A stretch of DNA of 40,974 bases from assembly GCA_014763715.1 (NCBI GenBank), contig JACXUV010000022.1, positions 1 through 40,974 on the forward strand, in the 5' to 3' direction. The position numbers were made by a program, and so were the translations under genes. This document shows, piece by piece, positions 16,709-24,481 of the stretch. Source of the stretch: Rhodobacterales bacterium (GTDB taxonomy: Bacteria > Pseudomonadota > Alphaproteobacteria > Caulobacterales > Hyphomonadaceae). Numbering within the stretch: position 1 is the first letter of the stretch; each line of letters opens with the position of its first letter. A model generated the notes under the pieces. That model ran no database searches, was not told the DNA's origin, and worked only from the letters and a program-made list of their open reading frames with translations.

Positions 16709-17964
16709 GGCCGCGCCTTGTCCTGCGGCAGGACGACCGGCTCACGCTCCGGCACAGGCGTGGAGGCCGGGCGGTCCATGGCGGGCTGCATCTTCGACGG
16801 GTCCAGCGGATATTCGCCGAGGCCCAGGCTGATGAATCCAACCTCCGGCGCCTCTGCGATGACGAGGTTCACCGGCTGGTCCTCCCCGCCATTCCAGCGT
16901 GTCACGCCATCGGTCACGATGGCAGGCAGCGAGCCACCCAGCGCCGCAGCCACAGGCGCCAGCATGCCCTGCGGATCGTCCAGCCCGCCCTCATAGGTAT
17001 TGCCGGTCAGTGTGATGTCAGTCAGCAGCGGGTTGTAGGCCGCGTCCGTGAACGGCTCTGTATAGGCCGTCAGCATGGCATGCACGGTGCGATTGTCCTT
17101 GAACCGGTTGCCGGTGACATAGACATCGGAATTCGCCATCACGATCAGGCCCGTGCCGCTCGGTACGCCTGCCACGATATTGCCCACCGGGGCGAAGTTC
17201 ACCGTGTTGTTCTCCACGATGTCATTGTCATAGACGCGGGTGGAATGCCCGCCCATGACGGGCAGGTCCGGCAGGTCGAACACGAGGATGCCGCCTGCAT
17301 TGTGGCGCGCGATATTTCCGTACACGTCCGCATAGGAAGAGTTCTCGATCTCGATCCCGGCGACATTGTATTCAGCAATGGAATCCCGGACGATAATGTT
17401 CTCCGACTGGCCGACATAGATGCCCGCATCGGACGCGCCGCGCACGGTGCAGTTCTGCACCAGCACATCCGTCGATTCGACTGGATAGATACCATAGGCG
17501 CCATTCGTTGCTTTGGGCTCGCCGGACCATTCCACCGTCAGATACTGATAAGTGATGCGGTCGGAATCCTTGGACTTGATGCCGTCGCCTTTCGTGTCTC
17601 GAATGCCGAAATCCGTCAGCACGACATCGTCGGCCGTCACCAAGAGGCCCTCGCCCGCGCCGGTCTGTCCGGCAAAGTCGAGGATCGTCTTGCCCTGTCC
17701 TGCGCCTGCCAGCGTCACGCCGTCCACATCCAGAGACAGCCCGGTGGTGAAGGCAAAGGTGCCTTCCGGCATCACGATCGTGTCGCCGGGCTCCGCCTCG
17801 ATCAGGGCGAGCTGGAGATTTTCGGCAAAGTCCCCCTCAGCGGACACATGGGTGATCCCCTCTTCCGCGGGCGCGGCCGCTTCAGGCGCGGTGGCTTCTT
17901 TTCTGGAACAGGCGGCAGGCGCCAGTAACACGGCAGCAACCGCTGCCAGAATGATGGGTCTCAT
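16705..17964 (-). CDS. Parallel beta-helix repeat lipoprotein
   Basis: Exported protein of 419 residues, a probable lipoprotein (signal ending LAPAAC, Cys19). After a Glu-rich linker it has many right-handed beta-helix turns of roughly 22-24 residues, with repeated N/D-rich strands such as ENIIVRDSIAEYNVAGIEIE and SDVYVTGNRFKDN. It matches the TIGR03805 type, the standing partner of the diheme cytochrome encoded immediately downstream. Beta-helices of this kind usually act on or bind polysaccharide, but no catalytic site can be assigned. A GGGGAGGAAA ribosome site precedes the ATG. The pair is probably co-transcribed from a promoter in the 98 bp upstream of the start codon, which also hold the terminator of the DUF1150 gene. 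Confidence 0.9.
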   Translation of the reverse strand: MRPIILAAVAAVLLAPAACSRKEATAPEAAAPAEEGITHVSAEGDFAENLQLALIEAEPGDTIVMPEGTFAFTTGLSLDVDGVTLAGAGQGKTILDFAGQTGAGEGLLVTADDVVLTDFGIRDTKGDGIKSKDSDRITYQYLTVEWSGEPKATNGAYGIYPVESTDVLVQNCTVRGASDAGIYVGQSENIIVRDSIAEYNVAGIEIENSSYADVYGNIARHNAGGILVFDLPDLPVMGGHSTRVYDNDIVENNTVNFAPVGNIVAGVPSGTGLIVMANSDVYVTGNRFKDNRTVHAMLTAYTEPFTDAAYNPLLTDITLTGNTYEGGLDDPQGMLAPVAAALGGSLPAIVTDGVTRWNGGEDQPVNLVIAEAPEVGFISLGLGEYPLDPSKMQPAMDRPASTPVPEREPVVLPQDKARP

Positions 17965-18062
17965 GCCCGTTTCCTCCCCGGGTTATAGTTGACGCCAGTG
18001 TCATCTTCTGCGGGGAAAATGGCAAGGCCCCCGAAAAGCCAGGACCCGAAAAGCAGCGCCCG

Positions 18063-18099
18063 AAAAAGAAAGCCCCGCCGGCATCTCTGCGGGCGGGGC
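18063..18099 (-). terminator. Rho-independent terminator of the DUF1150 gene
   Basis: Read on the minus strand, GCCCCGCC (18099-18092) pairs with GGCGGGGC (18079-18072) around a 12-nt loop, followed by TTTCTTTTT. It lies about 45 bp beyond the DUF1150 stop and separates that gene from the beta-helix operon. Confidence 0.8.
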
Positions 18100-18144
18100 G
18101 TACATGGTCCATACACGGTCTGTATATGGTGTTCCTGATTGTCC

Positions 18145-18384
18145 TCAGTGCACGCTGACTGGCGTCAGGTCATGCATCCGGGCGGTTGCGAAAGCAGCGT
18201 CACGGCCTTCCACGATGGCCAGTCTCTGGCCGTCGGCAGAGGAGACCATGAACAGGTCTTCCGGGCGGCCCACACCTTCCAAAGCATTGGCAGGCACCAG
18301 GTCTCGCACTTCGTCTGCACCCAGGTGGCGAATGTAGACGATAGGTTCCGCATCGAAGCGGGGGGTGTTTTCGTCGTTCAACAT
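18145..18384 (-). CDS. DUF1150 family protein
   Basis: A 79-residue cytoplasmic protein of the alphaproteobacterial DUF1150 family. It shows PIVYIRHLGADEV, the central LFMVSSADGQRLAIVEGRDAAF, and the conserved ending ARMHDLTPVSVH. The family has no known biochemical role but usually sits directly after a small heat-shock protein (Hsp20) gene; no Hsp20 gene is next to it here. An AGGAG ribosome site precedes the ATG, and a heat-shock-like promoter is proposed upstream. It has its own terminator, so it is probably transcribed alone. Confidence 0.85.
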   Translation of the reverse strand: MLNDENTPRFDAEPIVYIRHLGADEVRDLVPANALEGVGRPEDLFMVSSADGQRLAIVEGRDAAFATARMHDLTPVSVH

Positions 18385-18711
18385 GTCGGCACTCCTTTCC
18401 GTCGTACGACAGATACGGCGAACATGGGGTTCCTTAGGATGGGGTCCCTTGGGAGGGCACCTGCGGGCACCTTTCGTTCCCTTTCAAGGTGGGGAACAAT
18501 TGTGGCGCTTCAAGTGCCACGATGCGACTTCATCGGGGCATGTCATCACGGAATCGTGTCAGATTTCCCGCCACGCCGGGCCCTGTCGGACAAATGGGAT
18601 GCAGGGCGCCCGGTGCAACTTTCTTAAACGATCTCTTCAAGCAGACAGGCTGCCCCACCTGCGGGATGTCTGTTATCGACTACCCCCTACCGGACTGTAT
18701 CGGGGGCTGTC
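18385..18711. other. Intergenic region upstream of DUF1150 and the LysE gene
   Basis: A 327-bp divergent gap. It holds the ribosome site and a possible heat-shock promoter (18487-18514) for the leftward DUF1150 gene, and presumably the promoter of the rightward exporter gene. A GCCAC inverted pair near 18502-18519 may overlap that promoter. The open frames across it lack ribosome sites and recognisable domains, so I call no gene. Confidence 0.5.
18487..18514 (-). promoter_or_regulatory. Candidate sigma-32 (heat-shock) promoter for DUF1150
   Basis: On the minus strand CTTGAA (18514-18509) is followed after 14 nt by CCCCACCT (18494-18487), close to the RpoH consensus CTTGAA...CCCCATnT. It lies about 100 bp before the DUF1150 start. 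Heat control would fit the family's usual Hsp20 association. Confidence 0.35.
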
Positions 18712-19362
18712 ATGCCGCATGAAATCATCCTTCATTACCTGCCGGATCTGTTGCTGATCCTCTCCGTCTTTGTCGTAGGCGTGGCCAGCCCAGGCCCTGC
18801 CACCCTCATGATCGTGAACGTGGCCGCGCGCGAAGGCCGTGCGGCCGCCGTCCTGCTCTCCCTCGGCATTGTGACCGGATCCATCTTCTGGGCCTGCATT
18901 GCCGCGCTCGGATTCGTGGCGGCGCTGAAAACATCGGTGCTGTTTTTCACGGCGATGAAAGTGGCAGGCGGGCTCTACCTGCTCTTCCTGGCCTTCAAGG
19001 CACTGCGTTCGGCTGCCCGCAAAGGCACGACAGACATGCCGGATGCTCCGCGAGCGCCGCTCCCTGCCCCGAAACAATACCTGCGCGGCCTGTTGCTGCA
19101 CCTGACGAATCCGAAAGCGCCGCTGGTGTGGATGGCCACCCTGTCGGTCGGCACAGCCGCAACAGCCCCGCCGGCCTTCCTGTTCACCGCCGTCACGCTG
19201 TGTGCGCTCGCCGGGATCAGCGTGTTTGTGGGCTATGCCTGCCTGTTTTCGACAAATTCAGCCGCAGCGGCCTACCGCAAGATGCGCCGGCCATTCGATC
19301 TGGTGGTGGGGACATTGTTCGGTGCGGCGGGAATCAGGCTGCTGACGCTGAAAACCGCCTAG
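18712..19362 (+). CDS. LysE/RhtB-family amino-acid exporter
   Basis: Inner-membrane exporter of 216 residues, the usual LysE length, with about six membrane segments. The family signature VVGVASPGPATLMIVNVAAREG lies near residues 20-41, the place of the conserved GPN/GPA motif. GLLLHLTNPKAPLVWMATLS is the second conserved block. Members export amino acids or related metabolites; the substrate here is unknown. The start codon is the ATG at 18712, at the beginning of the first hydrophobic segment. It is followed by a convergent tRNA gene. Confidence 0.92.
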   Translation: MPHEIILHYLPDLLLILSVFVVGVASPGPATLMIVNVAAREGRAAAVLLSLGIVTGSIFWACIAALGFVAALKTSVLFFTAMKVAGGLYLLFLAFKALRSAARKGTTDMPDAPRAPLPAPKQYLRGLLLHLTNPKAPLVWMATLSVGTAATAPPAFLFTAVTLCALAGISVFVGYACLFSTNSAAAAYRKMRRPFDLVVGTLFGAAGIRLLTLKTA

Positions 19363-19393
19363 CAGAAACACCCATATTTTCCGGGAAGGAAAA

Positions 19394-19469
<76 letters not shown>

Positions 19470-19516
19470 GAACCGGGAAGAGCGGGGTTTATCCCCGGCT
19501 CTTCCGGCTTTCAAGT

Positions 19517-20026
19517 CTATTCTTCATCTTCCTCGTCATCGAGGGTGAGATCGTCGTCCTCATCGTCGCCGTCGATCTCGAAATCGTCGTCTTCATCGTC
19601 CGTCAGGATGATGTCGTCGTCATCGTCATCGTCGACGCCGTCTTCGGTGAAGCCGGCCGGGACTTTCTTGCCCGCCTCGTCGTCTTCCTCGTCGTCGCCT
19701 TCGAGAATGACGTCATCATCATCGTCACCAAGTTCCTTGGCTTCCTCGTCGTCGACGCCTTCATCCTCGTCATCGATCTCATCATCGTCGCGGACGGTGG
19801 CCGCCGTATCCACATCGTCGTCATCATCCTCGTCATCGTCCTCGGACTTGACGGCGGCGCGGGCAGCCTTGGCCTTCACCTTCGTGATGGTGGTGCGGAT
19901 GACTTCGTCTTCCGGATCGAATTCCTCACCGCATTTCGGGCACACGGCCGGGCGTTTGTTGAGGTCGTAGAAACGGGCTTCGCAGGATGGGCAAACCTGC
20001 TTTGTTCCAAGCTTGTCTTTCGACAC
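19517..20026 (-). CDS. TIGR02300 family protein (FYDLN zinc-ribbon with acidic tail)
   Basis: A 169-residue protein with an N-terminal zinc ribbon (Cys12, Cys15, Cys29, Cys32 in VCPSCEARFYDLN and VCPKCGEEF) and a very long tail made almost only of Asp and Glu. This is the alphaproteobacterial FYDLN-acid family, of unknown function and typically encoded beside aroA, as here. I chose the GTG at 20026, which places LGTKQVCPSC at the usual distance and has a GAGGAGG ribosome site; an ATG at 20083 would add 19 residues but lacks such a site. The acidic tail gives a low-complexity GAC/GAT/GAA codon tract at about 19520-19850. It is divergent from aroA, with only about 115 bp between starts. Confidence 0.88.
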   Translation of the reverse strand: MSKDKLGTKQVCPSCEARFYDLNKRPAVCPKCGEEFDPEDEVIRTTITKVKAKAARAAVKSEDDDEDDDDDVDTAATVRDDDEIDDEDEGVDDEEAKELGDDDDDVILEGDDEEDDEAGKKVPAGFTEDGVDDDDDDDIILTDDEDDDFEIDGDDEDDDLTLDDEEDEE

Positions 20027-20140
20027 GGGCGACGCGCCTCCTCGTTGGATTTTCTGAGTTTGGTCTGGGCGGGCGCTTGCCATGAACGCCGCGCGCTGTC
20101 AAAGCCCCAATTCACGCAAAAATTCAGCTCGGAATTCTTC

Positions 20141-21463
20141 ATGGTCTGGACCAGCCGTCCCGTCAAATCCCTCAAAGGCGCCGTCCGCGCCCCCGGCGAC
20201 AAATCCTGCAGCCATCGCGCGCTGATTTTTGGCGGCCTCGCAGAGGGCACAAGCCGCTTCACCGGCATGCTGGAAGGCGACGATGTCCTGCGCACCGGAG
20301 CGGCCATGCAGGCCCTCGGCGCGGACGTGAAACGCCTCGGCGGCGGGGCCTGGGAAGTCACCGGCGTCGGCGCCAGAGGCCTGTCCTCTCCGCAAGGGAT
20401 TCTGGACTTCGGCAATTCCGGCACGGGCTCGCGCCTGATGATGGGCGTGATGGCAGGCCATGACCTGACCGCCGAGCTGACCGGCGACAAGAGCCTCTGC
20501 TCCCGCCCGATGAACCGCATCCTCAATCCGCTGCGCCAGATGGGCCTGACAGACACGGCCGGTCCGGACGGGCGCCTGCCCTTCTCGCTGACGGGCACGA
20601 AGAACCTGCAGGCGATCACCTATGCGCCGCCGCAGGCCTCCGCGCAGGTGAAGTCCGCCGTGTTGCTGGCGGGCCTTTCTGCCAACGGCACCACGATCGT
20701 CGAGGAGGCGAAACCCACCCGCGACCATACAGAGCGCATGCTGCGCGGCTTCGGCGTGGAGGTTGGCGTGCAGCGCAAGCCGGGCGAACCGACGCGTATT
20801 TCGGTCAAAGGCGGCCAGACGCTGCGTGCCATCGAGGCCGCGATTCCGGGCGACCCTTCCTCTGCCGCTTTCCTGGTCGCGGCAGGCATCCTCTCCCCGG
20901 CCAGCGACGTTCAGGTCGACGGCGTCATGTCGAACCCGACCCGGTCCGGCTTCTATGATGTCGCGAACCTCATGGGCGCGCATCTGGGTGCCGAAGAGGC
21001 CGGTGAAGCCGCAGGTGAGCGCCAGATCAACATCGCGTCCGGCTATGCCCACCTCAAAGGCATTCATGTGCCGGAGCGCTATGTCGCCTCCATGATCGAC
21101 GAATTCCCGATCCTCGCCGTCCTCGCCGCCTTTGCCGAGGGTGAGACCGTCGTCACCGGGGCCGAGGAGCTGCGCGTGAAAGAGTCAGACCGCATCGATG
21201 CCACCGTCGCCATGCTGCGCGCCAATGGCGTCGAAGCGGAAGGCACGCCGGACGGCTTCATCGTGCAGGGCTGCGCGGGCAAGGTACCGGGCGGCGGCCT
21301 CGTCGAAACCCATCACGACCACCGCATCGCCATGAGCGCGCTCATCATGGGCACCGCCGCGCAGGCCCCCGTCAGCGTCGACGACATCTCCATGATCGAT
21401 ACATCGTATCCGGACTTCCTGGCGCATATGGCGGAACTGGGAGCGGATATTTCGGAGGGGTGA
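20141..21463 (+). CDS. aroA: 3-phosphoshikimate 1-carboxyvinyltransferase (EPSP synthase)
   Basis: Transfers enolpyruvyl from PEP to shikimate-3-phosphate in the chorismate pathway. It has 440 residues. Substrate-binding Lys21 is in APGDKSCSHRAL, where Cys replaces the usual Ile or Ser. LDFGNSGTGSRL (about 89-99), ASAQVKSAVLLAGL, RDHTERMLRGFG and DEFPILAVLAAFAEG are all present, as are EELRVKESDR and the late HDHRIAMS. The overall pattern is closest to the class II (Agrobacterium CP4-like) enzymes. It carries Gly94 where the CP4 enzyme has the Ala linked to glyphosate tolerance. The frame is open to 20045, but homologues start near the ATG at 20141. Confidence 0.96.
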   Translation: MVWTSRPVKSLKGAVRAPGDKSCSHRALIFGGLAEGTSRFTGMLEGDDVLRTGAAMQALGADVKRLGGGAWEVTGVGARGLSSPQGILDFGNSGTGSRLMMGVMAGHDLTAELTGDKSLCSRPMNRILNPLRQMGLTDTAGPDGRLPFSLTGTKNLQAITYAPPQASAQVKSAVLLAGLSANGTTIVEEAKPTRDHTERMLRGFGVEVGVQRKPGEPTRISVKGGQTLRAIEAAIPGDPSSAAFLVAAGILSPASDVQVDGVMSNPTRSGFYDVANLMGAHLGAEEAGEAAGERQINIASGYAHLKGIHVPERYVASMIDEFPILAVLAAFAEGETVVTGAEELRVKESDRIDATVAMLRANGVEAEGTPDGFIVQGCAGKVPGGGLVETHHDHRIAMSALIMGTAAQAPVSVDDISMIDTSYPDFLAHMAELGADISEG

Positions 21464-21465
21464 TC

Positions 21466-21559
21466 CGTAGGGTGGGTTGAGCGAAGCGATACCCACCACC
21501 TCCGCCGCGTTCCGCAAGCCCGGATGGTGGGTATCGGCGCTGCCTCAACCCACCCTACG
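21466..21559. repeat. Intergenic palindromic repeat element
   Basis: A 94-bp imperfect palindrome starting 3 bp after the aroA stop. The outer arms are CGTAGGGTGGGTTGAG (21466-21481) and CTCAACCCACCCTACG (21544-21559). Inner arms CGATACCCACCA and TGGTGGGTATCG follow, around a GC-rich loop. It resembles the widespread GTAGGGTGGGTT-type dispersed palindromes of bacteria. It could also fold at the 3' end of both flanking transcripts. It has no coding capacity and no obvious target-site duplication. Confidence 0.75.
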
Positions 21560-21563
21560 CTTG

Positions 21564-22199
21564 CTAATTTTTGTCATTGGGTCCGAACAACCGCCGAGCC
21601 AAATCGTGCGGCCTAGACTTGCGCCCCTGTGTAACAAACCATCTGTCTAAAAACTGTAGATACTGCTGCACACCCACATTTCTAAACACCCGCTGTCCCT
21701 GATAGGCCCAGCGGTCTACGTCTTGCTTTCTAAAAACCTTAGTTGTTGAAAGAAGGGCCACTTCATCAAGGAGATATAGAAGCCGGTCCACCCTTTGTTC
21801 TTGTTCTGGAGATTCAAAATGTCCAGTAGCAGCATAAGGATAGCCAAACTTGTCGTATTCAATCTCGTGGAACGCCTGCTGCACCTCCTCTCTCATAAAC
21901 GCTTCCCATACACGAAATGAGAACTCTGCTCGCCTAGTCGCCGCTACCGCAACGCTATTGTTCACAGCTAAAACAACGGTGATAAGAAAGAAGCCGAATC
22001 CTATCACCGACAGCAATTCAAAAATGGTAATTGACCCAACTACCTCGAGTACATTCCCTTTCGGCAAGTAGTGAATTTCTTGGCCAAATAATTTCCAGAC
22101 TCCATCGATATTATCAGCCGCGTTCTCTTGGGCTAACATTGGAAATCCTCCGCACATCATAAGCACACCCCCTAAAAGTCGCGCTGCTTCTGATAGCAT
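21564..22199 (-). CDS. Predicted membrane protein of unknown function
   Basis: A 211-residue protein I cannot assign. It has a possible signal sequence (1-23, ending PMLAQE), a short external stretch, one strong membrane segment at about 57-85 (SITIFELLSVIGFGFFLITV), and a soluble C-terminal domain rich in aromatic and charged residues (FSFRVWEAFMREEVQQAFHE, RWAYQGQRVFRNVGVQQYL). The start at 22199 is set by an AGGTGG ribosome site; the frame stays open to 22295. Base composition is clearly more AT-rich than in the neighbours, and it is flanked by the palindromic repeat, so horizontal acquisition is likely. Single-pass proteins with such a cytoplasmic domain occur in accessory islands. Confidence 0.7.
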   Translation of the reverse strand: MLSEAARLLGGVLMMCGGFPMLAQENAADNIDGVWKLFGQEIHYLPKGNVLEVVGSITIFELLSVIGFGFFLITVVLAVNNSVAVAATRRAEFSFRVWEAFMREEVQQAFHEIEYDKFGYPYAATGHFESPEQEQRVDRLLYLLDEVALLSTTKVFRKQDVDRWAYQGQRVFRNVGVQQYLQFLDRWFVTQGRKSRPHDLARRLFGPNDKN

Positions 22200-22311
22200 G
22201 CATCCACCTATGCGTGCATCCTCGTATCTGGCAGCAACGATGATAAGCCGCGCTACGCTCACCGTGGTCTTCCATTCACCTGATCTGAACAACAAAACGA
22301 AGTGACCTCTG

Positions 22312-22818
22312 ATGCCCCGTCTCGTTCTCTATCCCGGCAGCCTGCTCGACATCGAGACGGACGTGATCGTCAATGCGGCCAATTCCAGCCTGATGGGCGG
22401 CGGCGGGGTGGATGGCGTGATCCATCGCGCCGCCGGGCCTGCGCTGAAAGAGGCCTGCCGGCCGCTCGCCCCCTGCCCGCCGGGCGAAGTGCGCGTGACC
22501 GAAGGCTTCGGCCTTGCCCCACGCCTCATCTTCCACACGGTCGGCCCGATCTGGCGGGGCGGGCAGAATGGCGAGGCGGACATTCTGGCGACCTGCTACC
22601 GCAACTGCCTGACTGAACTCAGCCAGCGCGACCTCCGCCGGATCGTCTTCCCGGCCATCTCCACCGGCGCCTATGGCTATCCGCCCGCGCAGGCCGCGCA
22701 CATCGCCGTCACCATCTGCGCCCGCCACCCATTGGCCCGCGACGCGGACATCGTTTTCGCGGTTATGGACCGGAAAAACCGCACCGCGCTCGGCGCGGCG
22801 CTGAACGCGGTCCGCTAG
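22312..22818 (+). CDS. Macro domain protein (O-acetyl-ADP-ribose deacetylase-like)
   Basis: A single macro domain of 168 residues that binds ADP-ribose and probably removes it, or its acetyl ester, from substrates. The key sites are present: VIVNAANSSLMGGGGVDGVI (Asn21, Asn24, Gly29-32, Asp34), the phosphate loop ISTGAYGYP, and LIFHTVGPIW. It is of the YmdB/MacroD type and about the usual size. The cytoplasmic function may be ADP-ribosylation turnover or metabolite repair. Its composition is as GC-rich as the core genes, unlike the membrane protein on its left. It is divergent from that gene and not obviously coupled to any neighbour. Confidence 0.93.
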   Translation: MPRLVLYPGSLLDIETDVIVNAANSSLMGGGGVDGVIHRAAGPALKEACRPLAPCPPGEVRVTEGFGLAPRLIFHTVGPIWRGGQNGEADILATCYRNCLTELSQRDLRRIVFPAISTGAYGYPPAQAAHIAVTICARHPLARDADIVFAVMDRKNRTALGAALNAVR

Positions 22819-22920
22819 CTCCCCCGCCCCCGTAGCAAAAATCTCGAGACTGTTCGTCGAATCCCCCTTTGCAGTGCGAAGATAGCTGTTAGAGCCATCG
22901 CGATCAGCACCCGAAAGACA

Positions 22921-24420
22921 ATGAACGTGAAGCGTACTCTCGACGATAAAGGTGTCGCCGCGACCTGGAATCGGCGCCGTTTCCTTGGCGCCACTGGAAC
23001 CATGCTCACTTTGCCGGTTCTTTTTGCTGGCACGCGCCCTGTGGAATTCGTGGCTGAGTTTGTTGATGCGTACAATGACAAGGACCGGCAGGCTGTGGCT
23101 CGCTGGGCAGCGAACCGTGTGTCGCAAGGTGGTCTCGAACGCCAGAGCGCAGCCGATTGGGCCGAATGGCTGTCTGGCCAGTTCGAACACACCGGCAAGC
23201 TCAGCCTTCTCGCGATGGAACAAAGGGGCAGCATCGTCCGCCTTGTCTGTGCCCTGGAAAAAGTGCCGATGGCGAGGCGTGTCGACTTGCGGTTCGACCG
23301 GTATGACCCGACACGGGTCTTTGATCTCCGGCCTGTCGCCGAACCGACTCCCTATATCGTTGGCCGCGGCAATCTTCCGGGCACCACGGACGTTCGCGGC
23401 CAGATTCGCCAACGTCTGGACTTTGCGACCTCCCGCGGTGAATTTTCCGGCGTCGTACGGATCGACCGGGCAGACGCACGCCCCTTCTTCTCAGCGGCGT
23501 TCGGGCTGGCTGAGGTTTCCGAAGGACGCCCGATCGAAGCTGACACACGCTTCAATCTTGGCTCAGCAGACAAGAGTTTCACTGCGCTCCTGATTGCGCA
23601 GATGATTGAGGCTGGACAACTTCAGCTCAGCTCCCGGGTCTCGGATCTCCTACCGGATTTTGAAATCCCCGGGGCGAGCGAGATGACAATCCGCAATCTT
23701 CTGACTCACAGTGCAGGTCTCGGCGACCCCCCCGGTGGGATTCACGCTTATTCCCACGATCCGTATGACAAGGTCTCGGACCTCCTGCCGGCAATTGCCG
23801 CGATACCGGTCGCATTCGCTCCCGGAGAGCACACAAGCTACAGCAACGAAGGCTATGTGGTCCTCGGTGCAATTATTGAGCGAGTAACGCAAAAGCCCTT
23901 CTGGACCGTGCTGCAGGAGCGGATTTACGAGCCAGCAGGCATGCAGTCCAGCGGGCACTTCGTGCGCGATGAGGTCCTTCGCCAGTGTGCGATGGGCTAT
24001 TATCATGACCGAAGCGATCTTTTTCGCTGCCTGCCAGCGAAATCAAACGCAGACATCCTGCCATGGCGCGGCAACTCCTGCGGCGGCGGCTATAGCACCG
24101 CGGCTGACATCGCGGCCTATTTCAGAGCGCTTGGCAACGGACAGCTCGTGAAACCCGAGACACTGGAAATGCTCACGGAAAAGGCCGGAGAGATATATCC
24201 CGGCGTCGGTTACGGCATGGGCTTTATTCGCGAAGCCGTTGGCGACAAGGTGTTTGTCGGTCATTCCGGGGGCGGCAACTCCATCGGGATTGGCAGCAGC
24301 CTCAGGATGTCTCTGGACAATAACTGGTCTGTTGCGATCCTCGGAAACTGTGATCTTCCCTATTCCGATGCGATCCTCCGGGACATTTTGCCGATGCTCG
24401 CATCCGCTGACGCCTTGTAG
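22921..24420 (+). CDS. Exported serine hydrolase (beta-lactamase / class C PBP family)
   Basis: A 499-residue protein with a twin-arginine signal (WNRRRFLGATG). Residues about 40-140 form an NTF2-like alpha+beta domain (FVAEFVDAYNDKDRQAVARW). The serine-hydrolase domain follows from about 160. It has all three motifs: Ser215-x-x-Lys218 (GSADKS), Tyr307-Ser-Asn309 (SYSNEG) and His448-Ser-Gly-Gly (GHSGGG). It belongs to the broad serine hydrolase group that includes esterases, D-aminopeptidases and class C beta-lactamase relatives; HxG replacing KTG points away from a true beta-lactamase. Codon use is less GC-biased than in the core genes. Substrate unknown. Confidence 0.9.
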   Translation: MNVKRTLDDKGVAATWNRRRFLGATGTMLTLPVLFAGTRPVEFVAEFVDAYNDKDRQAVARWAANRVSQGGLERQSAADWAEWLSGQFEHTGKLSLLAMEQRGSIVRLVCALEKVPMARRVDLRFDRYDPTRVFDLRPVAEPTPYIVGRGNLPGTTDVRGQIRQRLDFATSRGEFSGVVRIDRADARPFFSAAFGLAEVSEGRPIEADTRFNLGSADKSFTALLIAQMIEAGQLQLSSRVSDLLPDFEIPGASEMTIRNLLTHSAGLGDPPGGIHAYSHDPYDKVSDLLPAIAAIPVAFAPGEHTSYSNEGYVVLGAIIERVTQKPFWTVLQERIYEPAGMQSSGHFVRDEVLRQCAMGYYHDRSDLFRCLPAKSNADILPWRGNSCGGGYSTAADIAAYFRALGNGQLVKPETLEMLTEKAGEIYPGVGYGMGFIREAVGDKVFVGHSGGGNSIGIGSSLRMSLDNNWSVAILGNCDLPYSDAILRDILPMLASADAL

Positions 24421-24481
24421 GCTGAGATCCCTGCCCCGACGGCAAAATTGACGTGCCCGCTGCCCGCGCCATTGTTGGCGC

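Noticed and set aside
18365-18757. Possible small gene in the DUF1150-LysE gap
   Set aside because: The frame lacks a ribosome site, has irregular codon use, and overlaps the start of the LysE gene in another frame.
19520-19850. Regular GTC/ATC triplet pattern, possibly a satellite or CRISPR-like array
   Set aside because: It is fully explained by Asp/Glu codons of the FYDLN protein tail; there are no spacers or repeats of fixed length.
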